From Mycolicibacterium psychrotolerans (GTDB taxonomy: Bacteria; Actinomycetota; Actinomycetes; Mycobacteriales; Mycobacteriaceae): DNA of 64,000 nt. Location of the stretch: the NCBI RefSeq assembly GCF_010729305.1, contig NZ_AP022574.1, positions 682,001-746,000 on the forward strand, in the 5' to 3' direction. The position numbers were made by a program, and so were the translations under genes. The notes below the pieces were generated by a model, which worked only from the letters and a program-made list of their open reading frames with translations, was not told the DNA's origin and made no database searches. Shown here piece after piece: positions 8,786 through 17,577 of this stretch (its first letter is position 1; every line of letters starts with the position of its first letter).

Positions 8786-10002
8786 CGCGCCCGGTGTTCG
8801 GGAACCAGTGCCATCGCCTGGTCGAGCGTCGCGGATCCCGGCCACGCGACGATGTCCACGCCGACGGTCGCCATGTCGCGGTACATGAAGGAGCGCTGCA
8901 TCGCCCACATCCGGTCGACGAGGGGGTCGAGGTCGCCGTCGACGGGGCAGCCCTCCAGAACGTCGACCGCCACCACCGGGTGACCGCGCCGACGCAGGTC
9001 GATCAGCGCCAGCGCGAACTCGGTGTCGAGCATGGTGGAGAACGCGACGACGATCGCGCCCGCGGGCAGCGCCGGGCGGGGTGCCAGCGTACCGGTGGCC
9101 GACTCGTAATCGCCTGTCGCGCCGAGCATCGTGTCGAGGATCCGGTAGAACTGCCGCTGGCCGATGTCGGCGCCCAGCCACCGGGTGGCGCGACCTCCGA
9201 GCGCGACCAGACCAGCCCGGTCGCCGTAGCGCAGCGCACTCTGCACCACCTGCGCCGCGCCGCGGGCGGTGCGTTCGGTCGCGGCCGTGGCCGGCCCGGG
9301 CGGTTGCGGGTAGGTGTCGAAGAGCACCACCACGTCGGCGGCCCGGTCGGTGAGCCGTTCGGTGACGTGCAGCGTGCCGCGGCGCGCGCTGACCGGCCAG
9401 TTGACGGTGCGCAACTGGTCGCCGGGCACATAGGGGCGGATGTCGGCGTACTCCACGCCGGGCCCGGTGTGGCGAGTGAGGTGGGTGCCGAGCCGGTCGA
9501 GCAGATCGGTGCGGGGGATCGCGGTGGATTGCGGTGGGGCGACGGGGAACACGCACACCTGGGCGGCGGCCACTGTGCCGGTGCCCTCGAGCAGCCCGCC
9601 GCGGCCGAGCACACGCACCGTCGCCTCGATCGGGTAGCGGCCCCAGCGTGCGGCCCGTACCGCCACCGTCGGCGCGGGGCCGGCGTCGACGACGTCGAGG
9701 TCCATGCCCGGCGGCGCCACCGCGGCCAGCCGGACCCTGCCGCCGTCGTCGGCACCGGCCGACAGCGTCACCGTCACCTGCTCGCCTTCGAAACAGCGGT
9801 GCAGCGGCGGCTCGCCGGTGACCGTGACGGTCGGCACGGGCCGCTGCCACCCCAGCGAGCACAGCACCGCGAGCAGCGGCGCGGCGAACGCGATCAGCTC
9901 CCATCGGCCGGTCAGCAGCGCGGCCGCGATCGCGATGGCGACACACGTGGCGATCGAACGCGTCAACGAGGAAGCACGCCAACGTAATTCGGCGTCGGTC
10001 AC
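8782..10002 (-). CDS. DUF58 (von Willebrand A-like) protein of the MoxR system
   Basis: A 406-residue protein. Two N-terminal membrane helices (~15-55) are followed by a beta-rich segment and the DUF58 signature around YADIRPYVPGDQLRTVNWP, then SARRGTLHV and a vWA-like fold opening VVVLFDTY. The GTG at 10002 overlaps the moxR stop (GTGA). DUF58 proteins are standard partners of MoxR AAA+ ATPases and are thought to act as chaperone-like or metal-site assembly modules for envelope functions. The C-terminus ends in a helical region with no further domain. Confidence 0.88.
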   Translation of the reverse strand: MTDAELRWRASSLTRSIATCVAIAIAAALLTGRWELIAFAAPLLAVLCSLGWQRPVPTVTVTGEPPLHRCFEGEQVTVTLSAGADDGGRVRLAAVAPPGMDLDVVDAGPAPTVAVRAARWGRYPIEATVRVLGRGGLLEGTGTVAAAQVCVFPVAPPQSTAIPRTDLLDRLGTHLTRHTGPGVEYADIRPYVPGDQLRTVNWPVSARRGTLHVTERLTDRAADVVVLFDTYPQPPGPATAATERTARGAAQVVQSALRYGDRAGLVALGGRATRWLGADIGQRQFYRILDTMLGATGDYESATGTLAPRPALPAGAIVVAFSTMLDTEFALALIDLRRRGHPVVAVDVLEGCPVDGDLDPLVDRMWAMQRSFMYRDMATVGVDIVAWPGSATLDQAMALVPEHRAR

Positions 10003-10970
10003 GACGAACCCCGGGCCCGCGGCACCGGGGTGCGGCGCAGCAGGTCGTCGACCACGTCGCCGCCCTGCACTTTGCGCACCCACATCTCCGGCCGCAGGCT
10101 GATGCGGTGCGCCATCACCGGAACGGCCAGCGCTTTGACGTCCTCGGGCACCACGTAGTCGCGGCCCAGCAGCAGCGCCCGGGCGCGCGCCAGTTGCACG
10201 AGATCCAGCTCGGCGCGCGGGCTGGCCCCGACCGCGACCTGCGGATGGTGCCGGCTCGCGGTGGCCAGCGCGACGACGTACTCCAGCACGTCGTCGTGCA
10301 CCGTGACCAGTTCCACCGACTCCTGCATGGCCAGCAGGTCGTGCCCGTCGACCACCTGGGCCACCTCCGGCGCCGCCGACCCGCGCTCGAGGCGGCGGCG
10401 CAGCATCGTCGTCTCCTCCTGCCCGGAAAGGTATTTCAGCTCCAGCCGCAGCGCGAACCGGTCCAGTTGGGCCTCCGGGAGCGGATAGGTGCCCTCGTAT
10501 TCGATCGGGTTGTCGGTGGCCAGCACCAGGAACGGCTCCGGCAGCCGGTGGGTGACGCCGTCGATGCTGACCTGACGCTCGGCCATCGCCTCCAGCAGCG
10601 CGGCCTGCGTCTTGGGTGGGGTGCGGTTGATCTCGTCACCCAGCAGCAGATTGGTGAAGATCGGGCCGCCGCGGAACTCGAAGCGGCCGGACTGCATGTC
10701 GTAGATCGTCGAGCCGAGCAGGTCGGCGGGCAGCAGGTCGGGGGTGAACTGCACGCGGGTGAACCGGAGCCCCAACGCGGCGGCGAAAGACTTGGCGATC
10801 AACGTCTTTCCGAGGCCGGGCAGGTCCTCGACGAGCACGTGCCCGCGGGCGAGCACGGTCGTCAGGATCAGCGTCAGTGCGGCGCGCTTGCCGACGACGA
10901 CCTTGCTGATCTCGTCGAGCACGGCCTCGCACTGGGCGGTGGTGGCGGCGGGTTGCAGCGCAGGGCTCAC
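9999..10970 (-). CDS. moxR: MoxR-family AAA+ ATPase
   Basis: A 323-residue cytosolic AAA+ ATPase. Walker A is PGLGKT at residues 51-56, Walker B is GDEINR at 111-116, and sensor-1 lies in the VLATDNP segment. The C-terminal lid (ASPRAELDLVQLARARALL) is typical of the MoxR branch. The GTG start overlaps the previous stop. With the DUF58 and DUF4129 partners beside it, this is a complete MoxR/vWA module, probably acting on a membrane or periplasmic client. The client is not shown by the sequence. Confidence 0.93.
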   Translation of the reverse strand: MSPALQPAATTAQCEAVLDEISKVVVGKRAALTLILTTVLARGHVLVEDLPGLGKTLIAKSFAAALGLRFTRVQFTPDLLPADLLGSTIYDMQSGRFEFRGGPIFTNLLLGDEINRTPPKTQAALLEAMAERQVSIDGVTHRLPEPFLVLATDNPIEYEGTYPLPEAQLDRFALRLELKYLSGQEETTMLRRRLERGSAAPEVAQVVDGHDLLAMQESVELVTVHDDVLEYVVALATASRHHPQVAVGASPRAELDLVQLARARALLLGRDYVVPEDVKALAVPVMAHRISLRPEMWVRKVQGGDVVDDLLRRTPVPRARGSS

Positions 10971-11449
10971 AGTCGCTCCAGACGGCGCAGGATCTCGTCG
11001 AGTGTGGCGCGGCCGGGTCCGGGTTCGGTGCTCCCGGTGCGGGCGATGTTGTCAGGATCCACCCACTGCCAGAGCCCGTCGCCGAACAGCATGCGCCCGG
11101 TCGCGTCGAAGCCGTTGGGGTCCTTGGCTTTCCGCTGACCGGCCGCGAGCTCGAACTGCCGTGCCAGCATCGGGCGCAGCCGCCGGTCCCAGTCCGATCG
11201 GGACGACTCCGACCAGGAGATCAACGTCTCCGTGCGGGACAGCCAGCGCTGCAACGACGCTCCGGCGCCGTCGGTCACGACGTCGGGGTCGGGTTCGGTG
11301 CGCTGCGTCAGCCGCCACCGCACGGTGAGCAGTACCGAAACCATCGCCGCACCGGTGGCCGCCACCACCAGGCGGCGGTCCAGCAGCGCCCACGCGCACA
11401 CCTCGGCGGCCACGATGACGGCGACAGCGGCGACGACGAGCTTCGTCAT
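10967..11449 (-). CDS. Membrane protein of the MoxR operon
   Basis: A 160-residue protein with two N-terminal membrane helices (about 3-22 and 28-45) and a ~110-residue soluble C-terminus rich in Trp and Arg (segments SWSESSRSDWDRRLRPML and FGDGLWQWVDP). It starts inside the ATGA overlap with the DUF4129 gene and ends in the GTGA overlap with moxR, so it is tightly coupled to both. Similar small proteins often sit between DUF4129 and MoxR genes in actinobacteria. No biochemical function is known to me. Confidence 0.8.
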   Translation of the reverse strand: MTKLVVAAVAVIVAAEVCAWALLDRRLVVAATGAAMVSVLLTVRWRLTQRTEPDPDVVTDGAGASLQRWLSRTETLISWSESSRSDWDRRLRPMLARQFELAAGQRKAKDPNGFDATGRMLFGDGLWQWVDPDNIARTGSTEPGPGRATLDEILRRLERL

Positions 11450-12378
11450 GAGACGCCCTGCAGTGCGCGCTGGACCACCTGCAACGCCTCGACGGCCTCG
11501 GCGCGATGCTCCTCGGTCATCACGTGCGGGCTGAAGCGGGCCTCTTCGAACAGGTCGACCAGCTGCGTCGCGCTCCCGGCGTGCACCGCGCGGCGGGCGA
11601 CGGCGCGGGCCAGCACCTCCGAGGGGGTGTCGGAGGCCTGCGGAACGGTGCCCGGCGACTTCTCCAGCTCCTGTTCCATCGCGAGGTAGCAGGCGATGAT
11701 CGCCTCGCGGGGATCGCGGCTGCGGTCGCCGACCTCGGCCAGCCCGCGCTCGGCCGCCCTGGCCAGATCGGGTCCTGCGGGCGGGGGCGATGCGGGCGGC
11801 GCGCCGTCGGTGAGCACCGGTTCGGCGGCGGTACGGCGCCTGCGGCCGGCGACAGTGGCGAGCACCGAGAGCAGGAGCAGGATGATCGCCGTCCCCATCA
11901 GGAGACCGAAGACGCTGGATCCGCTACCCGAATCGGGTTCGGGCGGCCCTGGGTTCGCGGTCGTGGGCTCGGGCCGGCTGGTGGAGTCGGCGGGGGCGGT
12001 GCCGACGTCGACGGGCGAGACCCAGCGCATCAGTAGGGTGATCAGCAGCAGCCAGGTGAGCAACGCGGCCCCGGCGATCAGCAGCAGCCGCCACGGGACC
12101 GCGCGGCGCTCGCCGGAGCGGCGACGGGGCGACTCGCCGGCTGCGCGCGGCGGCTGGGGCGACCGGCTGCGCGCCGCCAGCGACACCGCGATGGCGGTCA
12201 GGGACACCGCGAGCATGACAACCACGGCGACCAGTGAGCCGGTGCCGTCGCTGTCGGTCTCGGCGGGCTCGGCCGGCGGTGGTGCTCCCGGCAGAAAGCC
12301 GCGTAGCGCGACCGCGGCGAGCAACGTCAGCACCAGCACTCCGGCGGTGCGGACCACCGCCTTGTCGTCACCGGGCAT
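11446..12378 (-). CDS. DUF4129-domain membrane protein, first gene of the MoxR operon
   Basis: A 310-residue protein with four hydrophobic helices (near 10-27, 47-68, 97-117 and 155-175) separated by Pro/Ser/Arg-rich linkers. The C-terminal ~110-residue helical domain resembles DUF4129: AIIACYLAMEQEL, TPSEVLARAV, LVDLFEEARFSPH. The ATG at 12378 was preferred because GAAGGG precedes it and a short hydrophilic N-terminus leads into the first helix. DUF4129 is usually found with transglutaminase-like or MoxR systems. The ~90 bases upstream must hold the operon promoter. Confidence 0.83.
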   Translation of the reverse strand: MPGDDKAVVRTAGVLVLTLLAAVALRGFLPGAPPPAEPAETDSDGTGSLVAVVVMLAVSLTAIAVSLAARSRSPQPPRAAGESPRRRSGERRAVPWRLLLIAGAALLTWLLLITLLMRWVSPVDVGTAPADSTSRPEPTTANPGPPEPDSGSGSSVFGLLMGTAIILLLLSVLATVAGRRRRTAAEPVLTDGAPPASPPPAGPDLARAAERGLAEVGDRSRDPREAIIACYLAMEQELEKSPGTVPQASDTPSEVLARAVARRAVHAGSATQLVDLFEEARFSPHVMTEEHRAEAVEALQVVQRALQGVS

Positions 12379-12469
12379 CCGCGCCCACCCTTCGCCTGCC
12401 CCCATCGTGGCATGGCGTGCGGCCGCCGCGGCGCGAAAGCGCCTGCGGTGTTCGCGCCGAAGGACTACG

Positions 12470-13483
12470 TCAGAACATCTGCCAGTCCGACGCACCGTCG
12501 GGCTGGTTGTACGTACCGACGGAGTTCTTGATGACGACGGCGTCTCCGCTGCCGAAGTTGTCGTAGAACCACTGGGCGTTGGCCGGGCTGAGGTTGATGC
12601 AGCCGTGGCTGACGTTGCTTTCGCCTTGCGAGCCGACCGACCAGGGCGCGCTGTGCACGAACGCGCCGCTGTTGTCGATGCGCACGGCGTCCTGCACCTT
12701 GAGCTTGTAGCCCTGCGCTGAATCCACCGGCACCCCGTACGTCGAGGAGTCCATCACGATGTCGGCGAACTTCTCCAGCACGTAGTAGGTGCCGTTCTTG
12801 GTCTCGTAGCCCTTCTTGCCCATGGAGACGGGGAAGGTCTTCTCGACCTTGCCGTTGCGCACGACCGTCATCGTCTTGGTGGTGTCGTCGACGGTGGCGA
12901 CCAGCTGCTCGGGCACGGTGAAACTCGACTTGGTGCCGGCGGCGTCGATGTTGACGACGGTGCCCGCGGGCCAGAAGTCCTGCGGCCGCCAGCGCAGCTG
13001 GGTGTCGGTGGTCCAGTAGAAGCGGCCGGGCACCGGAGGCACCGACGAGATGTGCACCGCGTCCTGGGCCATCTGCCGGTTGGCGATGGGCCGCGCGAAG
13101 TTGATGTAGATCGGCTTGGCCGCACCCGCGATGGACCCGTTGGTGGGGTTGAACGACGGCGGCACGAACGGCGGCTGGCCGACGAACGGATTCGGGTTCT
13201 GGCCGGCGGGCGTGCCCTCCGGGATCGGCATCGGGTCGCCGGGGATGACGGCGAACGGGTCAGCCGGGGTCGGCGCGGTGGCCGGGGCGGGCGCGGGCGG
13301 CGCGAACGGATTCGCCAATGCCAGCGGATCGGGTGCAGGCGGCGGCGCCATCGGGTCGACCGGCACCGGTGGCGGCGCCACACCGGGCTGCGCCGACGCC
13401 GACGGGGCGCTCAGCACCAGCCCTGCGACCACAGTGATCACCGACAACACGGCGATGAACCCGGTCCTGTTTGCCTGCCGCAT
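12470..13483 (-). CDS. L,D-transpeptidase (YkuD family; Rv0192/LdtMt4-like)
   Basis: A 337-residue exported enzyme that makes 3-3 cross-links in peptidoglycan. The signal peptide ends ASA-QPG, followed by a ~95-residue Pro-rich linker, an Ig-like domain ([15 protein letters not shown] to SSFTVP) and the YkuD catalytic domain with the SHGC motif at 292-295 (Cys295 nucleophile). The ATG at 13483 has GGAGG nine bases upstream. Its place near ricR and ilvD matches Rv0192 (LdtMt4), and the long N-terminal linker fits that branch. Carbapenem sensitivity is expected of the family but not shown here. Confidence 0.9.
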   Translation of the reverse strand: MRQANRTGFIAVLSVITVVAGLVLSAPSASAQPGVAPPPVPVDPMAPPPAPDPLALANPFAPPAPAPATAPTPADPFAVIPGDPMPIPEGTPAGQNPNPFVGQPPFVPPSFNPTNGSIAGAAKPIYINFARPIANRQMAQDAVHISSVPPVPGRFYWTTDTQLRWRPQDFWPAGTVVNIDAAGTKSSFTVPEQLVATVDDTTKTMTVVRNGKVEKTFPVSMGKKGYETKNGTYYVLEKFADIVMDSSTYGVPVDSAQGYKLKVQDAVRIDNSGAFVHSAPWSVGSQGESNVSHGCINLSPANAQWFYDNFGSGDAVVIKNSVGTYNQPDGASDWQMF

Positions 13484-13658
13484 GCGTGTACCTCCAGTCC
13501 CGCGACTGCACCCAGTGTGGCACAGCGCCGAAGTCGATTGTGCTGGCCAGCGGGTGTTCACAGCCCCGACGACCCCGCATTCGAGGGCCCTGACCTGCAT
13601 TGATGATCGTCATACGGGCGTCAGGCGTTACCGGGGAGGGAGCCGTACGCTCGGCGGA

Positions 13659-13955
13659 ATGATCGTCGCATTCAGCATCAGCCCCTCCGGAGGGGACGAG
13701 ACCGGTGGAGTCAGCGAGGCCGTCGCCGCGGCGGTGCGGGTGGTGAGGGCCTCCGGGTTGCCGAACGAGACCAACGCGATGTTCACCAACATCGAGGGTG
13801 AATGGGACGAGGTGATGGCCGTGGTCAAGCAGGCGGTCGACGCCGTCGCTGCCGCGGCGCCCCGCGTCAGTCTCGTGCTCAAGGCCGACATCAGACCCGG
13901 CTACACCGGTCAGCTCACCGCGAAGGTGCAGCGCATCGAGGACGCCCTCGGCTGA
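13659..13955 (+). CDS. MTH1187-family thiamine-binding protein
   Basis: A 98-residue ferredoxin-like fold protein. The start [11 protein letters not shown], the middle [15 protein letters not shown] and the end [17 protein letters not shown] match the YqgV/MTH1187 family, small tetrameric proteins that bind thiamine or its phosphate. The GTACGCT hexamer region just before the ATG could be a -10 element giving a nearly leaderless mRNA. It is divergent from the L,D-transpeptidase across 175 bases. No thiamine gene is adjacent, so the role (buffering or sensing thiamine) is inferred from family only. Confidence 0.85.
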   Translation: MIVAFSISPSGGDETGGVSEAVAAAVRVVRASGLPNETNAMFTNIEGEWDEVMAVVKQAVDAVAAAAPRVSLVLKADIRPGYTGQLTAKVQRIEDALG

Positions 13956-13980
13956 CACGTTGCCTCTCGGCAGCCAGCAC

Positions 13981-13996
13981 CTTACTCTGCAGTAAG
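13981..13996. promoter_or_regulatory. 16-base palindrome in front of the hydrolase gene
   Basis: CTTACT-CTGC-AGTAAG is a perfect inverted repeat with 6-base arms, lying 27 bases before the ATG of the hydrolase at 14024. Its AT-rich arms stand out in this sequence and look like a TetR-type dimer site. The cognate regulator is unknown. Confidence 0.4.
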
Positions 13997-14023
13997 AACG
14001 GTTGTTCACTGAAGGGTGCTCGC

Positions 14024-15256
14024 ATGCGGACGACGGACATCGAGTCCCTCGGCGAGGTGGCTGCGGAGGGACTGACCGTGCTCAACACGCTGGTGCGCGG
14101 ATTGCACACCGGCATCGCCGGTCGGGTGTTCCGGTCGATCGGGCCCGCGGCGCGGCCGGTCGAGATCGTGCACGACGCGATCGCCGGGGCCGTCTACGAC
14201 GCGCTCGACGCGACCGGCCAGCGACTGCCCCCGGCCGTTGCCGGGCTGGCTGTGGCGGGCCTTGCCTTCGATGACGACGCCCCCCTGGACGAACGGTCCG
14301 GCGTCGCCAAGGCCATCGCCGCGCTCAACGGCATCTACGGCGACGAACTGTCCGACCGCGACAACGCGCTTGCCGCGCCGATGTCGGTGCGGGTGGCCGG
14401 GCGCCCGGTGCCGCTGACGCCCGATGCGGTGACCGACGCGTTCCCCACGCCCACCGACACGCTCGTCGTGTTCCTGCACGGGCTGTGCCAGACGGAGTCG
14501 TCGTGGCACCGCCCGCCGCGCCCCTCGGACGAGGTGGATCCGCGGTGGTACGGCGAACGGCTGCGTCACGACCACGGGTTCACGCCGGTTCAGATCCGGT
14601 ACAACACGGGGCTGCACATCTCGACCAATGGTCGGGCGTTCGACGAACTGCTGACCCGGTTGGTCGAGGTGTGGCCGGTGCCGGTGCGCCGGATCGCGCT
14701 GGTCGGTCACTCGATGGGAGGGCTGGTGGCCCGGTCGGCGTGCCACTACGGCCACGAACAGAACCGCCGGTGGAGCCGGGCGACGCAGCAGGTGGTGTGT
14801 CTGGGCTCGCCGCACCTGGGTGCCGATCTGGAGAAGGGCGTGAACGCCGCGGCGTGGCTGCTGATCCGGCTGCGCGAGACGCGCGCGATCGCCGAGTTGC
14901 TCAACCTGCGCAGCGACGGCATCAAGGATCTGCGCTTCGGCTCGGTGCTCGACGACGACTGGGCCGACGCGCATCCCGACGAATTCCTGCGGGACCGCTG
15001 CGGCGAGGCACCGTTCCTCCCCCACGCCCGCTACCACTTCGTCGCCACCTCCGCGGCGCCGACGGCGCTCGGCGTGCTGTTCGGCGACCACCTGGTGCGT
15101 CCGTCGAGCGCTTCGGGACGGGGCCGCAACCGGCGGTTGCCGTTCGGCGAGGACGACGGCCTGGTGCTGACGGGCCTGCACCACTTCGATCTGCTCAACC
15201 ACCCGCGGATCTATGACCGACTGCATCACTGGCTCGGTGGCGCACCGCGGCAGTGA
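14024..15256 (+). CDS. Alpha/beta-hydrolase, lipase/esterase-like (PGAP1-like fold)
   Basis: A 410-residue cytosolic protein. A helical N-terminal region (~1-140) precedes the hydrolase core: VVFLHGLCQTESSW (oxyanion region, ~147-160), the nucleophile elbow GHSMGG with Ser230, then CLGSPHLGADLEKG, which resembles PGAP1/lipase-like enzymes, and a late His in TGLHHFDLLNH. The catalytic triad is plausible but the Asp is not certain. It starts at the ATG at 14024 after a palindromic operator-like site. Synteny suggests an accessory gene. Substrate unknown; a long-chain ester or triglyceride is possible. Confidence 0.82.
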   Translation: MRTTDIESLGEVAAEGLTVLNTLVRGLHTGIAGRVFRSIGPAARPVEIVHDAIAGAVYDALDATGQRLPPAVAGLAVAGLAFDDDAPLDERSGVAKAIAALNGIYGDELSDRDNALAAPMSVRVAGRPVPLTPDAVTDAFPTPTDTLVVFLHGLCQTESSWHRPPRPSDEVDPRWYGERLRHDHGFTPVQIRYNTGLHISTNGRAFDELLTRLVEVWPVPVRRIALVGHSMGGLVARSACHYGHEQNRRWSRATQQVVCLGSPHLGADLEKGVNAAAWLLIRLRETRAIAELLNLRSDGIKDLRFGSVLDDDWADAHPDEFLRDRCGEAPFLPHARYHFVATSAAPTALGVLFGDHLVRPSSASGRGRNRRLPFGEDDGLVLTGLHHFDLLNHPRIYDRLHHWLGGAPRQ

Positions 15257-15262
15257 ACGGGC

Positions 15263-15292
15263 CATCCCCAGAGCCGGATTCATCCACAGATC
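15263..15292. repeat. 30-base repeated intergenic motif, copy 1
   Basis: This segment matches 39100-39129 on the same strand at 26 of 30 positions, including an identical 12-base core ATTCATCCACAG and an identical CATCCCCA start. It lies just upstream of the DUF222/HNH gene. The core resembles a degenerate DnaA box but there is only one per site. Its role is unknown. Confidence 0.5.
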
Positions 15293-15350
15293 CTGATGTC
15301 GGCGGGCGTCTCCCACCATGGGCGTCCCCGCTCGGAGGGACCATGGGGTC

Positions 15351-16646
15351 ATGTCCGCAATCGCGTCTGCTGAGCCGGCGGCGACGAGTTTCGATGAACG
15401 GCTCGGTGAGTTGTTCGACGAGCTCGCGGAGCTGACCGGGCAGCGCAACGCGATCGACGGACGGATCGTGGAGATCGTCGCGGAGATCGAGCGCGACCAG
15501 CTCTGGGGCGCGACGGGAGCACGATCGATCCCGGCGTTGGTCGCGTGGAAGACCGGGTTTCGCCATCCCGGGCGGAAACCATTGCGGCCGTTGCACATCG
15601 GCTCGAAGAACTCCCACAGTGCGTGGCCGGCTTGCGGGAAGGCAAGCTGTCGCTGGACCAAGTCGGCGTCATTGCCCAACGGGCGGCTCACGGTTCCGAT
15701 GCCCACTTCTCGGAGTTGGCCGAGTGCGCGACTGTCAGCCAGTTGCGTACTGCGCTCAGGCCTCCAACCCAAGCCGGAACCTCAACCCGAGCCCGACGCC
15801 GACGCCGACGCCGATGCCGATGCCGATGCCGATGCCGATGGGCCCGCATCCGATCCGGGTCCGCAGCCGTCGATCACCACCAAGTCCGATGAGCAGTACA
15901 CGTATTGGCAGATCAGGCTTCCGCATGTTGAGGCGGCGACATTCGAGGCGGCCCTTCAATCGCATCGGGACGCACTCATCACCGACTGGAGGCAACGGGT
16001 CGAGACCGATGGGCGGCCGCCGATGCCCACGACCGCCGACGCTTTCATGCGCCTGGTGGAGGCCGGTTGGGACGCCGAGGCCGCTGCCCGCCCGCACGGG
16101 CAACGCACCACGGTCGTCGTCCATGTCGATGCGAACGACGCTGTCGCCGCACTGCATCTGGGGCCGCTGCTCGCCGACGCCGACCGCCGATACCTGTCCT
16201 GCGATGCCACCTGCGAGGCGTGGTTCCACCGCGACGGCCGTGCCATCGGCGCGGGCCGAAGCACGCGGACAGTGAATCGCCGGCTACGCCGCGCGCTGGA
16301 GTACCGAGACCGCATGTGCGTGGTACCAGGGTGTGGAGCCACCCTCGGTCTGCACGCCCACCACCTCGTGCACTGGGAGGACGGCGGACCCACTGAGCTG
16401 TGGAATCTTGCGCTGGTCTGCCCCTACCACCACCGCGCTCACCACCGCGGGATCATCACCATCACCGGACCCGCCGACAAGCTGTGCGTCACCGACAGCG
16501 CAGGACGAGCGCTGAGCTCAGCGTCGCTGGCGCGGCCGCCGACCACGCCGCGACCAGCGGTCGAGCCCTGCCGCGGGCCCACCGGTGAACGTGCCGACTG
16601 GTGGTGGTACCAACCGTTCGAACCCCCACCATCGACCAGCAACTAG
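15351..16646 (+). CDS. DUF222/HNH endonuclease (13E12-repeat type) with a frame-shifted internal segment
   Basis: An open frame of 431 codons with family-typical ends: an N-terminal DUF222 start (RLGELFDELAELTGQRNAIDG to PALVAWKTG) and a C-terminal HNH domain (CVVPGC, HAHHLVHWEDGG, NLALVCPYHH). Between about 15551 and 15757 the reading frame makes no family sense, whereas another forward frame there reads VSPSRAETIAAVAHRLEEL and SLDQVGVIAQRAAHGSD, exactly the expected DUF222 core. One missing base near 15551 and one extra base near 15757 would explain this, so ~68 residues are scrambled while the frame is restored. Either two sequencing errors or a damaged gene. A Glu/Asp-Ala repeat follows the second shift. 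Confidence 0.8.
   Translation: MSAIASAEPAATSFDERLGELFDELAELTGQRNAIDGRIVEIVAEIERDQLWGATGARSIPALVAWKTGFRHPGRKPLRPLHIGSKNSHSAWPACGKASCRWTKSASLPNGRLTVPMPTSRSWPSARLSASCVLRSGLQPKPEPQPEPDADADADADADADADGPASDPGPQPSITTKSDEQYTYWQIRLPHVEAATFEAALQSHRDALITDWRQRVETDGRPPMPTTADAFMRLVEAGWDAEAAARPHGQRTTVVVHVDANDAVAALHLGPLLADADRRYLSCDATCEAWFHRDGRAIGAGRSTRTVNRRLRRALEYRDRMCVVPGCGATLGLHAHHLVHWEDGGPTELWNLALVCPYHHRAHHRGIITITGPADKLCVTDSAGRALSSASLARPPTTPRPAVEPCRGPTGERADWWWYQPFEPPPSTSN
15795..15836. repeat. Hexanucleotide tandem repeat (GACGCC x3, GATGCC x4)
   Basis: Seven perfect six-base units encode alternating Asp-Ala inside the DUF222/HNH gene, between the DUF222 and HNH parts. The unit length keeps frame, so slippage would change linker length only. 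The C-to-T step splits the array into two sub-blocks, suggesting local expansion. Confidence 0.85.
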
Positions 16647-16653
16647 GCCGAGC

Positions 16654-16959
16654 TCAAGAGCGGACCAGCCGGGCGATCGCCGCGGAGGCCTCGGCGAGCT
16701 TCGCGTCGGCGTCGGCGCCGCCGGCCGCGACGGCGTGGGTGACGCAATGGCCGAGGTGCTCGTCGAGCAGGCCAAGAGCCACCGACTGCAGGGCGCTGTT
16801 GACGGCGCTGATCTGCGTGAGGATGTCGATGCAGTACTTGTCCTCGTCGATCATCTTCGCGATGCCGCGCACCTGTCCTTCGATACGGCGCAACCGCTTG
16901 GCGTAGTTCTCCTTCTGCGCGGAGTAGCCGTGGACGCCGGTGTCGTCTGCTTCGGTCAC
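16654..16959 (-). CDS. ricR: Copper-sensing repressor RicR (CsoR family)
   Basis: A 101-residue all-helical CsoR-family repressor. The Cu(I) site is complete: Cys43, His68 and Cys72, with the usual 25- and 4-residue spacing. The motif YAKRLRRIEGQVRGI is the family DNA-binding helix. It overlaps the end of the DUF305 gene by four bases (ATGA) and so is the second gene of that operon. A TACCC-N5-GGGTA operator at 17578-17592 sits upstream, matching the known RicR box, so it is autoregulated and derepressed by copper. Position next to ilvD matches Rv0190. Confidence 0.95.
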   Translation of the reverse strand: MTEADDTGVHGYSAQKENYAKRLRRIEGQVRGIAKMIDEDKYCIDILTQISAVNSALQSVALGLLDEHLGHCVTHAVAAGGADADAKLAEASAAIARLVRS

Positions 16960-17561
16960 GGATTCCCCTCCAGCATCGTGTTCATCTGCCCGATCTCGGC
17001 TTGCTGCGTGGACACCATCGTCCTGGCCATCGACACGGCGTCGACGTTCTCACCGTGGGCGATCTCCGCCTTCGCCATCTCGACCGCCCCCTGATGGTGG
17101 TCGACCATCGACTGCAGCCACAGTCTGTCGAACTCAGGCCCGCGCAGCGACTCCAACCGCGTGATCGTGGCCGCGTCGACCATGCCGGGCATGTTCTGGC
17201 CGTGACCGCCGTGGTCGGCCTGCCCGAGCTTCGGCTGCTCGTTCCACTGCACCAGAAAGACGTTGAGGGTGTTGATCTCGGACTGCTGCTCCCCGGCGAT
17301 GCGGGCGGCCAGGGCGGCGAGCTCCGCGTTGGTCGAGCGCTCCGGCACCAGCTCGGCCATCGCGACGGCCTGCCGGTGGTGGTCGATCATCTGCTTTGCG
17401 AACGTCACGTCGTCGGGGTTGAACCCGGCCGGCTCGCCGGTGATCACCGGGGTGTCGGTCGACGTCGGCGCGGCATCGCTCGACGACGACCCCGAACTGC
17501 CGCACCCGGCCAGCACAACGGCGGCGAACACGGCGGCCACCATCCGGACAATCGGCATCAT
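16956..17561 (-). CDS. DUF305 lipoprotein, copper-regulated
   Basis: A 201-residue lipoprotein. The lipobox LAGC gives Cys20 as the lipidated residue, followed by a Ser/Asp/Thr linker. DUF305 spans ~48-200 with two internal copies of the D-H-H-x-x-A-V-x-M motif (IDHHRQAVAM and VDHHQGAVEM) and a His/Met-rich loop (DHGGHGQNMPGM) well suited to bind copper. A RicR box lies immediately upstream and ricR follows in the same operon, so a role in copper binding or resistance at the cell surface is inferred. Two ATG codons at the start are both usable. Confidence 0.88.
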   Translation of the reverse strand: MMPIVRMVAAVFAAVVLAGCGSSGSSSSDAAPTSTDTPVITGEPAGFNPDDVTFAKQMIDHHRQAVAMAELVPERSTNAELAALAARIAGEQQSEINTLNVFLVQWNEQPKLGQADHGGHGQNMPGMVDAATITRLESLRGPEFDRLWLQSMVDHHQGAVEMAKAEIAHGENVDAVSMARTMVSTQQAEIGQMNTMLEGNP

Positions 17562-17577
17562 GTGGCCAGCGTACTAG

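Noticed and set aside
15263..15292. Replication origin or DnaA-box cluster
   Set aside because: Only one weak DnaA-like core per site, no AT-rich unwinding region and no dnaA/dnaN nearby.
15795..15836. CRISPR-like direct repeats
   Set aside because: The units are six bases with no spacers and encode Asp-Ala in frame; a simple coding repeat.
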